In this document: positions 21,783 through 34,100 of the stretch, in pieces
How positions within the stretch are numbered: position 1 is the stretch's first letter
Layout: each line of letters starts with the position of its first letter
Assembly: GCF_001039355.2 (NCBI RefSeq)
Contig: NW_019774737.1
Coordinates: 1 to 38,151 of the forward strand
From: Lingula anatina
Lineage: Eukaryota; Brachiopoda; Lingulata; Lingulida; Lingulidae
Direction of reading: 5' to 3'
DNA: 38,151 bases
Notes under the pieces: generated by a model
Database searches by the model: none
The model's input: only the letters and a program-made list of their open reading frames with translations
What the model was told of the DNA's origin: nothing
Made by a program: the position numbers and the translations under genes

Positions 21783-24718
21783 TTATCGTGCCATGATTTG
21801 GGCCACATCTAAAAAAAAAAGGTGTATATTGGTATTATTGATAGCATTGTTTTCCCATGTGTTTAGCAGACATGCTAACTTAACACTGTCTTTACTCTGA
21901 CGACAACAGATTAAAATGTTTTTGATAAAGCCACAATGACAAATTTCACTTTGAAAGGAAATACTACAAACAGAAACCTAGTTATACTTATTACCACTCA
22001 CTTTCAAATGTTATTTTTTCGGTTATGTTTTTTGTTTTGATGTTTTCTTCCTGGTTGGCAACAAAAACTGTCTGTCCATTCTCCTCTATTTTCCACCCAT
22101 ATTTTGAGATCCATTGATTTGTCTGTGCATCTGGGTGAAAACCAAAAAGGATGCCAGTAATTATGAGGAACAATTAAATACAGAACTAAACATTGGAATA
22201 AGCTAAAGAGATGCCATTTTTAAATATAAAAATAGAGCAAATTTTATAATTTAATAGCACCACATGATCTGAAAATTACATGTAAAAATTGAATCATTTG
22301 TACAAAGATATAAACCTGCAAGTTTGAGATGATACACATGATGCTTATAATAATGGCAAAATTTTAACTTAAAATTTAACTTAATTAATATTCACCAAGA
22401 AAATGTGTTGTGATAGAATTTTTAATGAATGTAAAATATATTGATAAACTATTAAGGGAAAAATAGCTAAAACATAATAAAACCATTTGGATTGAGAACA
22501 TGTATATTTTGTATCAATAACAAGCTTCATATGCAAATTTTGAAAAATATACATTTGAATGATCAAAAATTAAAACAGGCCTACATGACACTTACCTGGA
22601 ATCCCTCCCAGTAATTCTGCTAGGTGTTCTTTTTCAATGGTCTGATATGTTATTCCAACAACATGGCAAATAACTGAAAAAAATTTCCAAAAAAATAAAA
22701 AAAGGCACAAGTGCCAGGGTTTAGAAAAGAAAATATTATTTCCCTGGGCACATAAGGGAATAACATTTGATTGAGCCAATCATTCTGATCAGTTGAATCC
22801 TAAGCAAGGACAAACTTGTGAAAATGAAATAAGAACTTCCTTATTAAGGCAAAACTTCATTAAACCTCTTTCCCTTGCACCAATAAACAATTTCCCTTTC
22901 ATATACGATATGTATATATTATGGCAGAATTCAAAAACTTACATTTTCTTATGGAATCTTCAAAGCCCTGAATACCAACTATAATGTCAGGATCCTCCTG
23001 AAGAACTCTCTATTCAATAATCAAGAAAAGAAAACATGCTATGAAGTGCACATCCACAACAGAAAACTGAAACATACCAAACCCTTTATGCATAAAAATG
23101 TTATGTAAGAAAATAAGGGAAAATGAAAAAGGGAAAAAATACATATTTCCGATGAAGCAATATCATACATTCTAAATAATATTTTGCTATAGATCAATCC
23201 TTTTAAGAAATTTAAGTTTTAAAATGGAACTTTAAAAACTGAAATGATGACTGCTAAACAATATAAATATGATCAAATAAATTGTTTCCCTACCCAAAAC
23301 AGCTTGAACTGACAAGATTCTAACAGGTCTGCTAATTCAATAATCTTTGTCAAAGGCTTTTCCTCTAGCTGAGGCACATCAAGGAATATAATGTTCCAAA
23401 AAATATAAGTAAACAAATGAAAGCAACCATTAAGCAAAAAATCTAGATTTGTGTGATTGCCAATAACCGTTTACAAGTTCAATACATGAAGCAATTTATG
23501 AAAATAGTTTCATTGGATCTCAGACTTTCTGAATATCAATCAATTTAATATCAACAAAGCATGCAATATTCTTTATACATGCATCATAGTCATCATGTCA
23601 TTATTTTATAAAGAATGAAGTAAACATTTTTGTCATAACTAACAAATAATACAAATGTCATTATAAACTATATTAGTCACACAATTTCACTTCAAGGATA
23701 CTCTTACACCTTCTATGAGACATTTACACAGAGTGAGATCTGTGTGGGGTAGATTGGTCAGAGCTTTTAGGAGAATCTGGGCAGTGACAGTTGTCTGGAA
23801 ATAATTAGGATTAAACTGGTATCTGAAATTCCAAGAAAACTAAGTATCAGTTCAGCAGGATAGCATATCATAAATTTCTCTTAAAAATTAAAAACACACA
23901 GAATCAAAGTGACATACACTACAAACAGCATCTCAACTATTTTAGGTAATCAAATGGCTAAAAAGGGGTCAATATAAAGTTGTGTAGAAAACAACACAAT
24001 TAAAATAGGCCAAGGAGCCAAATATTCAAAGACCAAATTATGTCATATTTCAAAAGATGCAATTCAAAAAGAAAAAAATTACAGTTTCAGCACTGCTAGG
24101 TTGGCCTCTAAATCGTATGCATTTTCCATTGCTTGAACTGCTATGTAACGTTCCAAGGTAGCCAGGTTCTCAGGATTGTACCTGTAATTAAAAATAAATG
24201 ATAAGCAACTCAATTTATTAACTGTTAAACTTTCTTTCCTTTTCAAGACAGATTTTTTTACTAGATTAATGATCCACAAAACCCAGGATTATTAGAACAC
24301 AGTGTAGCATAATGATCAATACAGTGTGTCGACCTTTAAGGTGAAAAGTTGGAATCTCTCTAAATACAAATGGAATAAAACTTTGACATACAACTTGATT
24401 ACGTGATTACAACACAAACATCTGAACAATTTCAGTAATTTTGACACTGAACTCAATAAAAAATAGTAAGTTTCTATAATGTAATTTGGTCATTATCACT
24501 GACATTGGCTTTGGAATTGCCACAATTAGTGTCCATATTGTGAGATGGGAGACAGTTAAATTCGATTATATAACGGCAAGTGCAGGCCATGGCCAATCTT
24601 AAAGACACAGCTATGTACATTCTCACTACTTTATTAAATATGGACGCTAAGTTAACTGTATTTACCTGTCAATCCCCTTCAAAAGTTCTGCAACATGTGC
24701 CCGCATTGCTTCCGCCAT
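21783..24718 (-). CDS. eif3k: EIF3K, translation initiation factor 3 subunit k (8 exons, 211 aa)
   Basis: Minus-strand exons 24718-24666, 24181-24083, 23822-23710, 23364-23294, 23009-22943, 22673-22596, 22130-22002 and 21808-21783 join in frame to 211 residues; human EIF3K has 218. Near-identity to the animal family is plain: [19 protein letters not shown] (13-30), [20 protein letters not shown] (37-56), [37 protein letters not shown] and SKYGW. The protein has an N-terminal HEAT-like helical part and a C-terminal winged-helix (PCI-type) part. It is the smallest non-core eIF3 subunit and pairs with eIF3l at the 40S ribosome. Exon 4 has two nearby AGs (CTCAG and CTAG); only the second keeps the frame. 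The short last exon depends on donor GTGAGT at 22001-21996; reading through would end two codons later at TAA. Confidence 0.97.
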
Positions 24719-24725
24719 TTTGTCG

Positions 24726-24735
24726 GTCACGTGAC
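24726..24735. promoter_or_regulatory. Palindromic E-box GTCACGTGAC
   Basis: A perfect 10-bp palindrome with CACGTG core, 8 bases upstream of the EIF3K ATG. The full GTCACGTGAC matches the CLEAR/USF-type site bound by bHLH-Zip factors such as USF, TFE3 and TFEB. Binding is inferred. Confidence 0.6.
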
Positions 24736-24959
24736 TTTCATAGCCCCTCACTAACGACATGTCGTGAAAGTGATACTTTGAGTGAGATTATAGTAATATA
24801 GATTTTTAATATAAAACTGTCTAGATCATGACAGGTATGGTATTTATAACATCTACTCAACAGCTTTTAAGTATAAATACAGGTACAGCCATGTAAATGC
24901 GGTCGTAAAAGCACGTTCTCGCATTTTTTGCATGAGAGTTGCTAATGTTTACGTGATCT

Positions 24960-24967
24960 TGACGTCA
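24960..24967. promoter_or_regulatory. Palindromic CRE TGACGTCA
   Basis: A perfect 8-bp consensus CREB/ATF site in the middle of the divergent promoter, 168 bases before the PPP4R4 ATG. Binding is inferred. Confidence 0.6.
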
Positions 24968-25134
24968 CTTAGTTTATAATATGGCGGATTGAGATTGTCA
25001 AATCTGCTAGATATTACATGTTTTACGTGACAATTTTTCGAACATGTAAGAACATCACAGCTCTTAAATTTAGCAAGTTTGGGAGGATGTTTCGATAACA
25101 TTCCAACCACAGCATTGCTGTTGTGCAAACCATC

Positions 25135-28100
25135 ATGGATATCGAGCCTCTTGTCGAGGATTTCCAGGAGCTTCAGCTGGATAGAATCGCCCCTGCAACA
25201 CAATCAGCTATAAATTTGTTGAAGGTAAAAGCTTCAAGGCTACTTTTAAATACAGTTTTCTTTGCGTTTCATTTAAATGCAAGGAGTAGAAGCAATATAT
25301 ACATGACATTCGATCTCCTTTTTGATAAATTTGTTAGTTACTTTTCACCGAAAAAACTGTATAACTGGCCCTAACCATGACCTCAGAAGTTCGTCTTGAA
25401 AAATGGGTTTGTAGGGGCAGAGATGGATATTGTCATTTAGCTGATTACAGCCAATTCAAATTTGGTTTCTGTCTAAGTATACTTATTTGGAAATGCATAT
25501 GTTACTGGCTGTGGCATTAATCTACAGCAACTGGCACTGTATAATTCATGGCATATAAATTGTTAAAACAAACCTGGGGGCAATGCTCTCCAGAAGCCCA
25601 TGAGAATCTATTCCCAATTTGATGAGAAGTTACATGTTTTAAAAGTTTCAAATGTTTTATTTATACTTTGGCAAAAATACACAGAACAGAAAAAATTATA
25701 AAAGAAATTTGAAGCTCAGATATTTGTTAAAAAGAAATCTTAACAAAAACATTAATACTAGTTTCTTAGCTGATAAAATGCCCCATACAAAGTGTACTTT
25801 CTGACAGTATGATTTAGTTTTGCATAGTTAAAATCAGGTAGTGTCTTTAACTCTTAATTAAAACTGTTGTAGAAAATGTCACCATTGATTGGTACCCTGG
25901 AATTGTCACGAAAGTTAGATAATAAAGTCAGTGGATTGAATTAGTGAATTGTTGTTTCAACATCAACCTTTTTATTGATTTCAGTAACAGAGAGAAATGC
26001 ATTATTTTGTTACATTTTCAGATTTCCGTTATATCCTTATAAAAGTTAAAAATTCAGAATAAATTCCTTGATAGATATAGCTTCTTACTGTTGTTTACGA
26101 TCATTCCAGACTGAAGAAGAGCTTGAAAAACTCACTGTAGATGAAAAGCTCAATGATATTGAAAGAGCAGTGTATCTTCTAAGGTAAGCATTTTAAAACA
26201 TTTTAAGAGCTACATGTGGATTTAAATGTTTGAAAAGGCTACATTTGATGGAGTTTTTATTTACCTTCTGTTTTATTACTATTTTTTTTTACAGAAATGC
26301 AAATATTTGTGATATTTTTCAAGCACTAGTAAGACTCTTTTATGATTACATAGGATCTTAGTTTTTTAAAAACATACAAGGTAGTTGTTAGTTTAATTGA
26401 AACAAATTTAAATAAATGTTCTGCAGTCATGAATACAAATAAAGTTTTAAGTGCAAGAAAGTCTGCATGCAGAAGAGTGTGACACTTAGGCTCTATTCCC
26501 ATAGATTTTAGATCGATCTATCCCCGCGGGGAGTCTCACTAGATTACTTTCAGATAATCCGACTTAAATGTCCGTCCCGCCTACTACAAGCTGTAAGGGG
26601 GTAATTAACTTATGTGTCTGCCCGGCTGACAGCTATTTAGCTTGAACCCCCAGGGAGTTAGGTCAATCTAAAGTAGGTCAATCTAATCTCTGGAAATGGG
26701 GTGTTAGCAATTCATAATACCAACCGTGGTTTCAGATTTGAAGCAAAAAGTTATCTGTGATGAGGCCTTCTTTATTTTCAAAAAAAAAAAAAAAATAATA
26801 ATAATAAAATAATAATAATAAATAAAAATAATAATAAATAAATAAGGGCAAAGGGCAGCAATCTCCTTTTATCGCCCTTATTAATTCTTGTTCCTTGATG
26901 TCAGTTTTACCTTATTTTTTTTCTACTGAAAACACATCCAAATTAGTTTTCCAGATTGAAAAAAAATTCTCTTGTTTCTACCAACCCCTTTTTTTACCAA
27001 CCAATAAAATTAAGATATATCAAATATGACATATTTAAATCACAATATGTCTGTGAAAAACACAACTTATTTTATGTTGAAACAGTTTTCTCCTAATAGC
27101 CACAGAGATATATGGCCTTTGAGGGTTGCTTTTGACATCCTTTAGTATAAATAAACAAATGATGTTAAATCTTATCATCTGGCTAGCTGACAAAGGTTTC
27201 TATTTCACATGCGTGGTACTCTTAGTTTGTGCTTTTTAAAAACTCATTGTAAGGGATAGTAGTAAACATACTTACCAATATCTGAATCCCTTGTACAAAT
27301 ACACATTGTATTTTCAAGGTTGAGTGCCTTGTATGGTTGGGTCCTTATGATAGTGATATGTTTATTTATAAAAACTTTACTTAACACTGACAAAAAATTA
27401 TTTTGACAATTGTCAGTCGCATAACTAATGCAATATGAATTTACCCTTGAAAAATTCATCAGTTGATTTTTTTCTCAGTTCACACCTTAAAACTTCCATG
27501 TTATCAAGTTTAAAAAGAAATGATTGTGTCAACAGAGAGAAATAGATATGCCTTCGGGCTTAAGTAAATTGTTTTTAAGGAATTTTTTATGTGACAGCTC
27601 TGTTATTGTTTTGCGCTTTTCTCCAAGTGGAAAACCACTTTCATTTGTCATTTAAAATCTTTATCAGTTTAGGAAAGTCGAAGTTTACCTGCAAAAAAGT
27701 AGTTTGACAAGTTTAGCTATTAGATTATCAGGAGCACTGTATTTGTTTTTCATGTGTCCCAAAACTTGTACATTCACTTTTTTTATAAATGTATTACATG
27801 TACTTCTAAACCCCTTCTTGCTCTAAAGATGACTAATTGTCCCTCAGGTTTTATAAAGAATATACTATGAAGGTGCTTTGACTTAGAGTGCTTTGTCTAA
27901 AAGCTTCTGAACTGATGCCTTTATCAGTTTGAAATGTAAAGAGCTGTGAAATATTTGAATAGTCTTATGCTAAGAATAGTAGAAGACAATATGTTAATAC
28001 TTATCGTGATATGGTATCTTAGATGGAATAACAACATAAAAATGTGTGACATTTAACATTGGTCTGAAACTAATAAAAGGCTTGAAGTGTAATCTTATGA

Positions 28101-31100
28101 TATCCCAATAGAGAGATAAAATTTAAGTAAAGGTACCTATTGCTTCAATAAGTTGTTCTAGACACAAAGAAATGTAGGCAGTTCATTGGATTTGTTTTTC
28201 AAACAGAATATAATAGCAGTTGATATGAAGTTTTAAAAAAGCAGTACAAGTTTTCAATATTATATCTGACATGAGGTGTAGAAAACGTACATTTTCAAAA
28301 TGTCTCTTGGTGTTTTCCATCAACGAATCAATCCTTGTTTAGGCATTTGGAATATTCACCTGACACTTCACCTTAGGTCAAACAAGGCAATTGTTTTGTC
28401 CGTCTTGACAATTGTCCGTGTCCTCAACTCAAACCTTGTCCTGAGACATTCTGATAAAAAAGGCACTGAGTTTTTGTATTCTCTTGCAAATAAAGCAGTG
28501 TCTCTATAAACGCCTGAAAAAAGAAGTCTTAATTTAAGCTTTTTATTAATAATTTTTTGATTGGTGTCATTAGGGAAATAGTTTTAAGCGGTTTTTAGAT
28601 TTTTGTAATGCATTTAGGTCATGATGTTTTTGAACAAAGAAAGACTTTTTGTATTTACTTGCACTACCCCTTCCCTGTATATGTTTCACATAGGGTCAGG
28701 AATTGTCAGTCAGAATTTACAACACTATACAAAACAGATGTATGTTTATTTTATCAACTCCCGTTGAAAGGGCTAAGGTAGGGGCTTTGAAATGGAGAGG
28801 GAACATAACATTGCCAATTGCCAGCCAACAAAAGCCATGGCTTCGTGCTGCAATGCTTCTTTGAGGTTAGCAACGCGAGGCATTGTTCACAAGAACGAGG
28901 TCACCAACAGAGGCCATATTCTTATACAATATAGAATAATACATTGACTTTGAAATGGGTTGTATTTGGTAGAAAGTACCCAGCTGGGTGGCTGTGTTTT
29001 CTTTCAAGGCATTTTCTTGAGACATGGCTTGCCATGCCTAGCTAGACATATTTTTCAGCTGTAGGCATAGGCATTATAAATGCTCCATTCTGGTTTGAGC
29101 TAAATAGTTGAAAATTTATCCAAGATGGAAACTAGCTCTCATGAACTACAACCCTCCTCCCCACCAATAAATATCAGATATATATGAATAAATGTTTTAA
29201 CCACATTATTTTCTGTTAACTGACATTAGCAGGTATTGTCCGTGGTAAATTTGACACTAGTTGTAGGGGGCTTGACTTTTGCCAAGCAGGACATGTAAGC
29301 TGAAGTGTAAATTTACCTAATCCCACACTGGACATCAAATGCCCATTTAGAAAAGCCTTTCTGCAAATATTTTTTTGTTTGTGGGACTTTATTGTTAGGA
29401 GTGGCTAACAACTAAGAGTTTTCTCCTGTGGGTTGGATTACAGTGTTAACAATATTTGAAAACCAGACATACAGTTTCACTGTGGCTAATGTAAACAGAA
29501 ATTAATGTTAGTCACTTTTCATGCAAATTTCAGTTTGTAGAATTGATATACAATATATCATTTTGTGAGATATTAGTGACATGCAGTGATAGATTGGTAG
29601 AAGAATAAACAAGGTAAAAAGTTCTTGTGGACATATTCATCAATGAAGTGTGTGCACATAAAAAGGTAGCTTTCAGTTAAAGCAGTTCTAATGTTGAATG
29701 AGCTATTATGTGTGAACTTTTGCAGCCCATGGAAAGTAATACAGGCCCAGCCCAAACTGATCCTGACATTTTAAAGAGAAAATGAGATCAAATGAGTGCT
29801 GGTCATTTCAATATCTTCATTAGGACTAAAGTTTACATTTGCTTATGTTTGCGAATTTTATTCTTAAGACAAGTTTTACCTAATTTTTCTCAGATTCTTT
29901 GTATTCCTGGGCTCTGTAACTTGGAAGCATCGCGAATTACGACCAAGGGCAAGTGTATTTATTCCATAACTCGAGATTTACTTGCCCCATATATTAGCCT
30001 CGAAATGAAAAGTGATATAGCAATTCGCAAGCCAATGCTTTCGAGTTAAGGAGCCCTGCACAAACAATGCATACTTCCTGGCTTATGTAAGATGTAACTC
30101 ACTCATGCAACATTTATTTTGAATATTATGAAATTTTGTTTGAATCTTACATATCTGTATATATGCTTTTTTCTTTGGTAAAAATTCATTGGTCCATTTT
30201 AAATTGAATGAACCAGTTTCTGTTGGAGACTTCTTTAGTTACATATTTCAACACCAGAGGTCAGGACTGACAAGCATAAGGTGAAATCCTGTTTGAAATT
30301 TGATATCACCTATCTCTCTGCAGATTGTATTGAAGTGAAATTTTGACATTTCATATAACTTGTAAGCATTGAAGATTTTTTAAGTGCACTGTAGGAATGT
30401 TTATAAAAAGCTCAGGCAATAAAAAGAAGTTAGCTATCCTAAAAAGTTCACCTTTGGTAATGTTATGTCTCTTTATTATTGATAATTTGTGAAGCTGATG
30501 ATTGTCTTTGATGAATGAAAAGAGAAAGTTAATCTCTTAAAATAAACTTGAAAGAAATAAAAAAGAATAAAAATGAAAAAAAAAGGCAAGAAAAAATAGC
30601 AATCTTGGAACCGGGATGCCTGATGTAGAGGCTCCTTGCCCTATACAATTTCTTGTTTTGAATGTTTAAGATATTTTTTTTCCTTGCTTTTCTTCATGAG
30701 TTGTTTTGTAATGTAAAAAAGAAACTGATGGAAAATAAGAAATTTCTCTTTGGACATTTTTGATAACTGAAACATTCATGAAAATGGATTTTCTGCATAT
30801 TTTTGGATTCTAATTACATAGTCTAATTGTAAGCCAATGATGAAGCTTTATCTATCAAAACAGCAAAGTAATAATCAATAAGATAAATATAAAAAAGCAA
30901 ATTTCTTCTTAGTCAGATCTGTAAAGATAAAATAGGAAAGTTGTGTGGAAGTTCAACACAGCAGGGCATATTGTGCCTGTGCTAGAGGCTCCCATCTCCA
31001 ACTCATATCCAATTACAGACTGGTGGGAGAGTTCATGGAAAGTAGGTTGATGACTGAGAGCCGATTGGCTGGCTGCCAGGCAGAGAACACACATGAGCTT

Positions 31101-34100
31101 CACAACCTCAGTACATGTCACTGAAAACACCAGCCTGGAATGTGACACTGGGCTAGCGTCACTGGAAAGAATAGATTCCATGTAGGAATGTCAGGATTTT
31201 AGACCTTGAGAAATAGGAGAGAGATCAGTGGAGGAGTCGGGGGCACAAAGAGCAAGGGTTGGATACTGTATATAGTGTGTACGCGATTAGGGAAGTGGGG
31301 TTTGTTAAAAGGGAGAAATCATCATCATCTTGTTTGGAAACCTCATGGCTCATGTGAATTATTATTATTGGAATATCCCAGACACAATGTATTCACAATG
31401 GAAGAGCCAGCTATTGTAGATTTACTGCCCAGTGAGATGAGGATTATTCAACATGAGTTGGAGTTCCAGAATAACTTGGACATTCTGGAGCACCGGCCGG
31501 CATGGACTCCTATGGCAGATCCAGACCTTGACTTGGACATAGTAGCCGAGTAAGTGAGTTCATGGGGAGAAAGGAAAGGTTTAGGCTCTATAAAATAAAT
31601 AATATCACATGGGTGCCAGGGTTTTGATGTTTTTCATCTTGTTAGGTTGTTAACACAGTTTGGGCTTTAGTTTGTGATTTTATGTGAAGGGAAACAATTT
31701 ACATGATCAGTTTACCAGGCAAGGCCAGTCACTCACTCATAAAGGTATGACTTGATTTTACAACTTTAAAATGGATTTTTTTTCCTAAAATTATATTCTA
31801 GTTTCCATTTTGATCAATGTTGCAAAGTTAGGAATGATCAACTAAACAACATGGATGGAACGAAGGAACATAGTATAAATTATGAATCAATACATCATAT
31901 CCTTTCCATACAAAAGTAGAGCCCTGCAAATGTCATTATTATCGAGTTTCTCTATCACAGACTATAGCTGGGTCATCTGTTGATCACCTACAGAACTGTT
32001 GATTTTAAGAGTAGTATTTTGCAGTGTGTGATTTGAGTCATTCTGTGGTTTTTTTCTCAGGTCATGACTGTGAACAGTACCTGAATTCATTCATGAGTTT
32101 GGTTCAAACATCAGTTGAATAATGTGTCTTTGTTGGTGTCACATTGATAGATGAGAAGATTTGACCTGTGTGTGACTATTAGAACAGGACTGAGACTGCT
32201 CGGTATCAAAAGTGAGACTGTTTTCACCTTGCATGTCCCAAGACAGCTCACTTTCTCTTTTTTAAAAATGAAAAAAAAAAGACAAGTCATTTGCAACTAC
32301 TGTGTGAGAAGGAAAAAAAAAGTTAGAGAAACCACATGTGTTTCCTGTCACACCTTAAAGTCAGCACAAAGTTCTTGACTGTTTTAGTCACCATGCATGT
32401 GTTGTAGAGATGTTTGGGTGATGTGAAAACCCCTCGTTACCAGTGTGGTTTGAAATTTGTGGTTAAGACCTGTGGACTTTGGTTTTGTAAACATGTATAG
32501 ATGCAGATTAGAAAAATACATTAATGTCACGCTTGATGTTATTTTCTAGCTAGTTTTTCTCATACAGAAAAAACAATCAGACTGTGTTGCCTTTCTTTTA
32601 TCTTTCCACAAGAAAGGTTATTTGCATAATGTCAAAATTAGAATACTTTCACGAAAGTAGCAGCTGTATTTAGGCAAAAGATGAGAACAAGACATGATTT
32701 CAGTTTTTTTTTTTTTTAAACAAAAGAGCCAGGACATAACAAAGAATATATATATATTTATTTGCTAGAAGGGAAGAAAAACCAGCAACTTGGCAATTGA
32801 GACTGGAGTAGTTAATTAAAAGTCCATATTAATTTTTACTCAACCTCCCAGTGTGCAATGAGGCTGTTAATTGTTGGTTGTCGCTCTCTTTCCACTTTCA
32901 TTTCTCATTTCTTATGGGTATTCAGTATGGAGATGATAGTGTACTGCTAATAATGCCCCATCATTTCTGTGGTCTTTAGATCTTAGATAATCTTTTCATA
33001 TGGGTATTTGGCTTGGTAGCAAAATAATGTACTGGCTGTATGTCCTCCTTTGTTCTTAATTAAAATGATAATGACAAATCACACATTTTAATTGCATATG
33101 GTCTGATTCAGTGTTTTGCCCTCTCTGGGGAAGGCCTTCAGACAGTGTAATCTCAGTGGCAAAAAAGGCACTGAGCAGAGGAGAAAAGTCACAGCATTTG
33201 AATCAAATGTGATCATAGAAGTGTTGTGAATATAATTTTTTTTAAAGTTCATTGAAACTGATCTTTCTATATGTTTTATTAGGATCAGTCTGAAATTTAA
33301 TTTTGAGGTAGCTTTAAAACTGAACACAGAAACCATGAAGGTTATTTGCTGCTGGATGTTATATTTGATTTGATTTTTCATTTGACTAAACAAGAAGAGT
33401 GCTCCAAGATGGGGCTTGCCTGACTTGGTCAGTTCTCTGGATATCACCATGAATTTGGTTACCAGCCGAGCTGCTGTCTTTGGAAATAAAAATATGAGAG
33501 AAATGTCAAGATGAAAAAAATATACTCCAGTAATTCTACTAGAGGCTATCCGAAGATAATTTGAATGGCAGATAATAGATGAGGTGCACCTGTGCAGTTA
33601 TGGGGGAATTGCTGTATATTAGAAGCTGTTAAGGTAGCAATTTTGCACCTGGGAGAAATTTCCACTCACTTAATGACTCCGGGCTAAAAAATAATATTTG
33701 TTGTTGTGATATACTTGTTAAAATTTGTAGTGTTAAAATAATGAGATTGTACTTTTTACCCTTCTTTGTTATCTAGACCGGGTGTTCACCTTTGAACTCT
33801 ACGGACCTTTTTTTTGGTCCCAGCTGTATAAAGTAAAGAAATTTAAGTTATATCTTTTTTATACTTTGTGGACTTGTGACTTGGAAAAAGGGCATCTGTT
33901 TTGATAACAGTGCGCCAAGGATCCTCAGAAAGTTCTGTTTACAGAAACCTTGTGTAGGAAGTTCTATAGCCACAAGTTGGCAGCATTAAAAGCTGAGCAG
34001 GAATTCCTGTACTATTATATAACATACATTAGAATTGATGGTCTTGCAGTAATCAGAAACAGGTGGTAGTCTTGCACACCTGAGAAGTAAAAGTGAACTA

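Larger units (their letters stand above)
24719..25134. promoter_or_regulatory. Divergent promoter shared by EIF3K and PPP4R4
   Basis: Only 416 bases lie between the two start codons, so a bidirectional promoter is likely. It is less AT-rich near both starts and lacks an obvious TATA box. It contains a palindromic E-box (24726-24735) and a palindromic CRE (24960-24967), both conventional elements of housekeeping promoters. Confidence 0.65.
26184..31381. other. PPP4R4 large intron, first half
   Basis: AT-rich with scattered small elements: an inverted-repeat element at 26489-26704, an A/AAT simple repeat at 26780-26845 and an inverted-repeat element at 29909-30056. Between 26900 and 29900, and from 30060 to 31200, I see no gene; the open frames there lack domains. 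Confidence 0.55.

Noticed and set aside
22002-22130. Ending EIF3K at the TAA just after this exon
   Set aside because: Using donor GTGAGT and the short exon 21808-21783 gives a C-terminus (NVAQIMAR) that matches the family pattern (SxxxSIMASSQ-like) better.
24300-24370. Possible tRNA-derived SINE or tRNA gene (TAGCATAATGATCAATACAG, then AGTTGGAATCT)
   Set aside because: The A- and B-box matches are poor, and no cloverleaf could be drawn; at most a decayed SINE fragment.
24949-25203. Minus-strand frame across the divergent promoter
   Set aside because: Overlaps the PPP4R4 first exon and promoter in antisense; no homology.
30560-30650. A-rich segment followed by GGCAAG...CTTGCC, possible SINE-like fragment
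   Set aside because: Only a short stem and no second copy seen in the window.
30909-31181. 90-codon minus-strand frame just upstream of the extra PPP4R4 exon
   Set aside because: Slightly better composition than most, but no domain; more likely part of the upstream region of that exon.
33088-33450. 120-codon minus-strand open frame
   Set aside because: No domain, no ATG-proximal context, no flanking exons, inside the large PPP4R4 intron.
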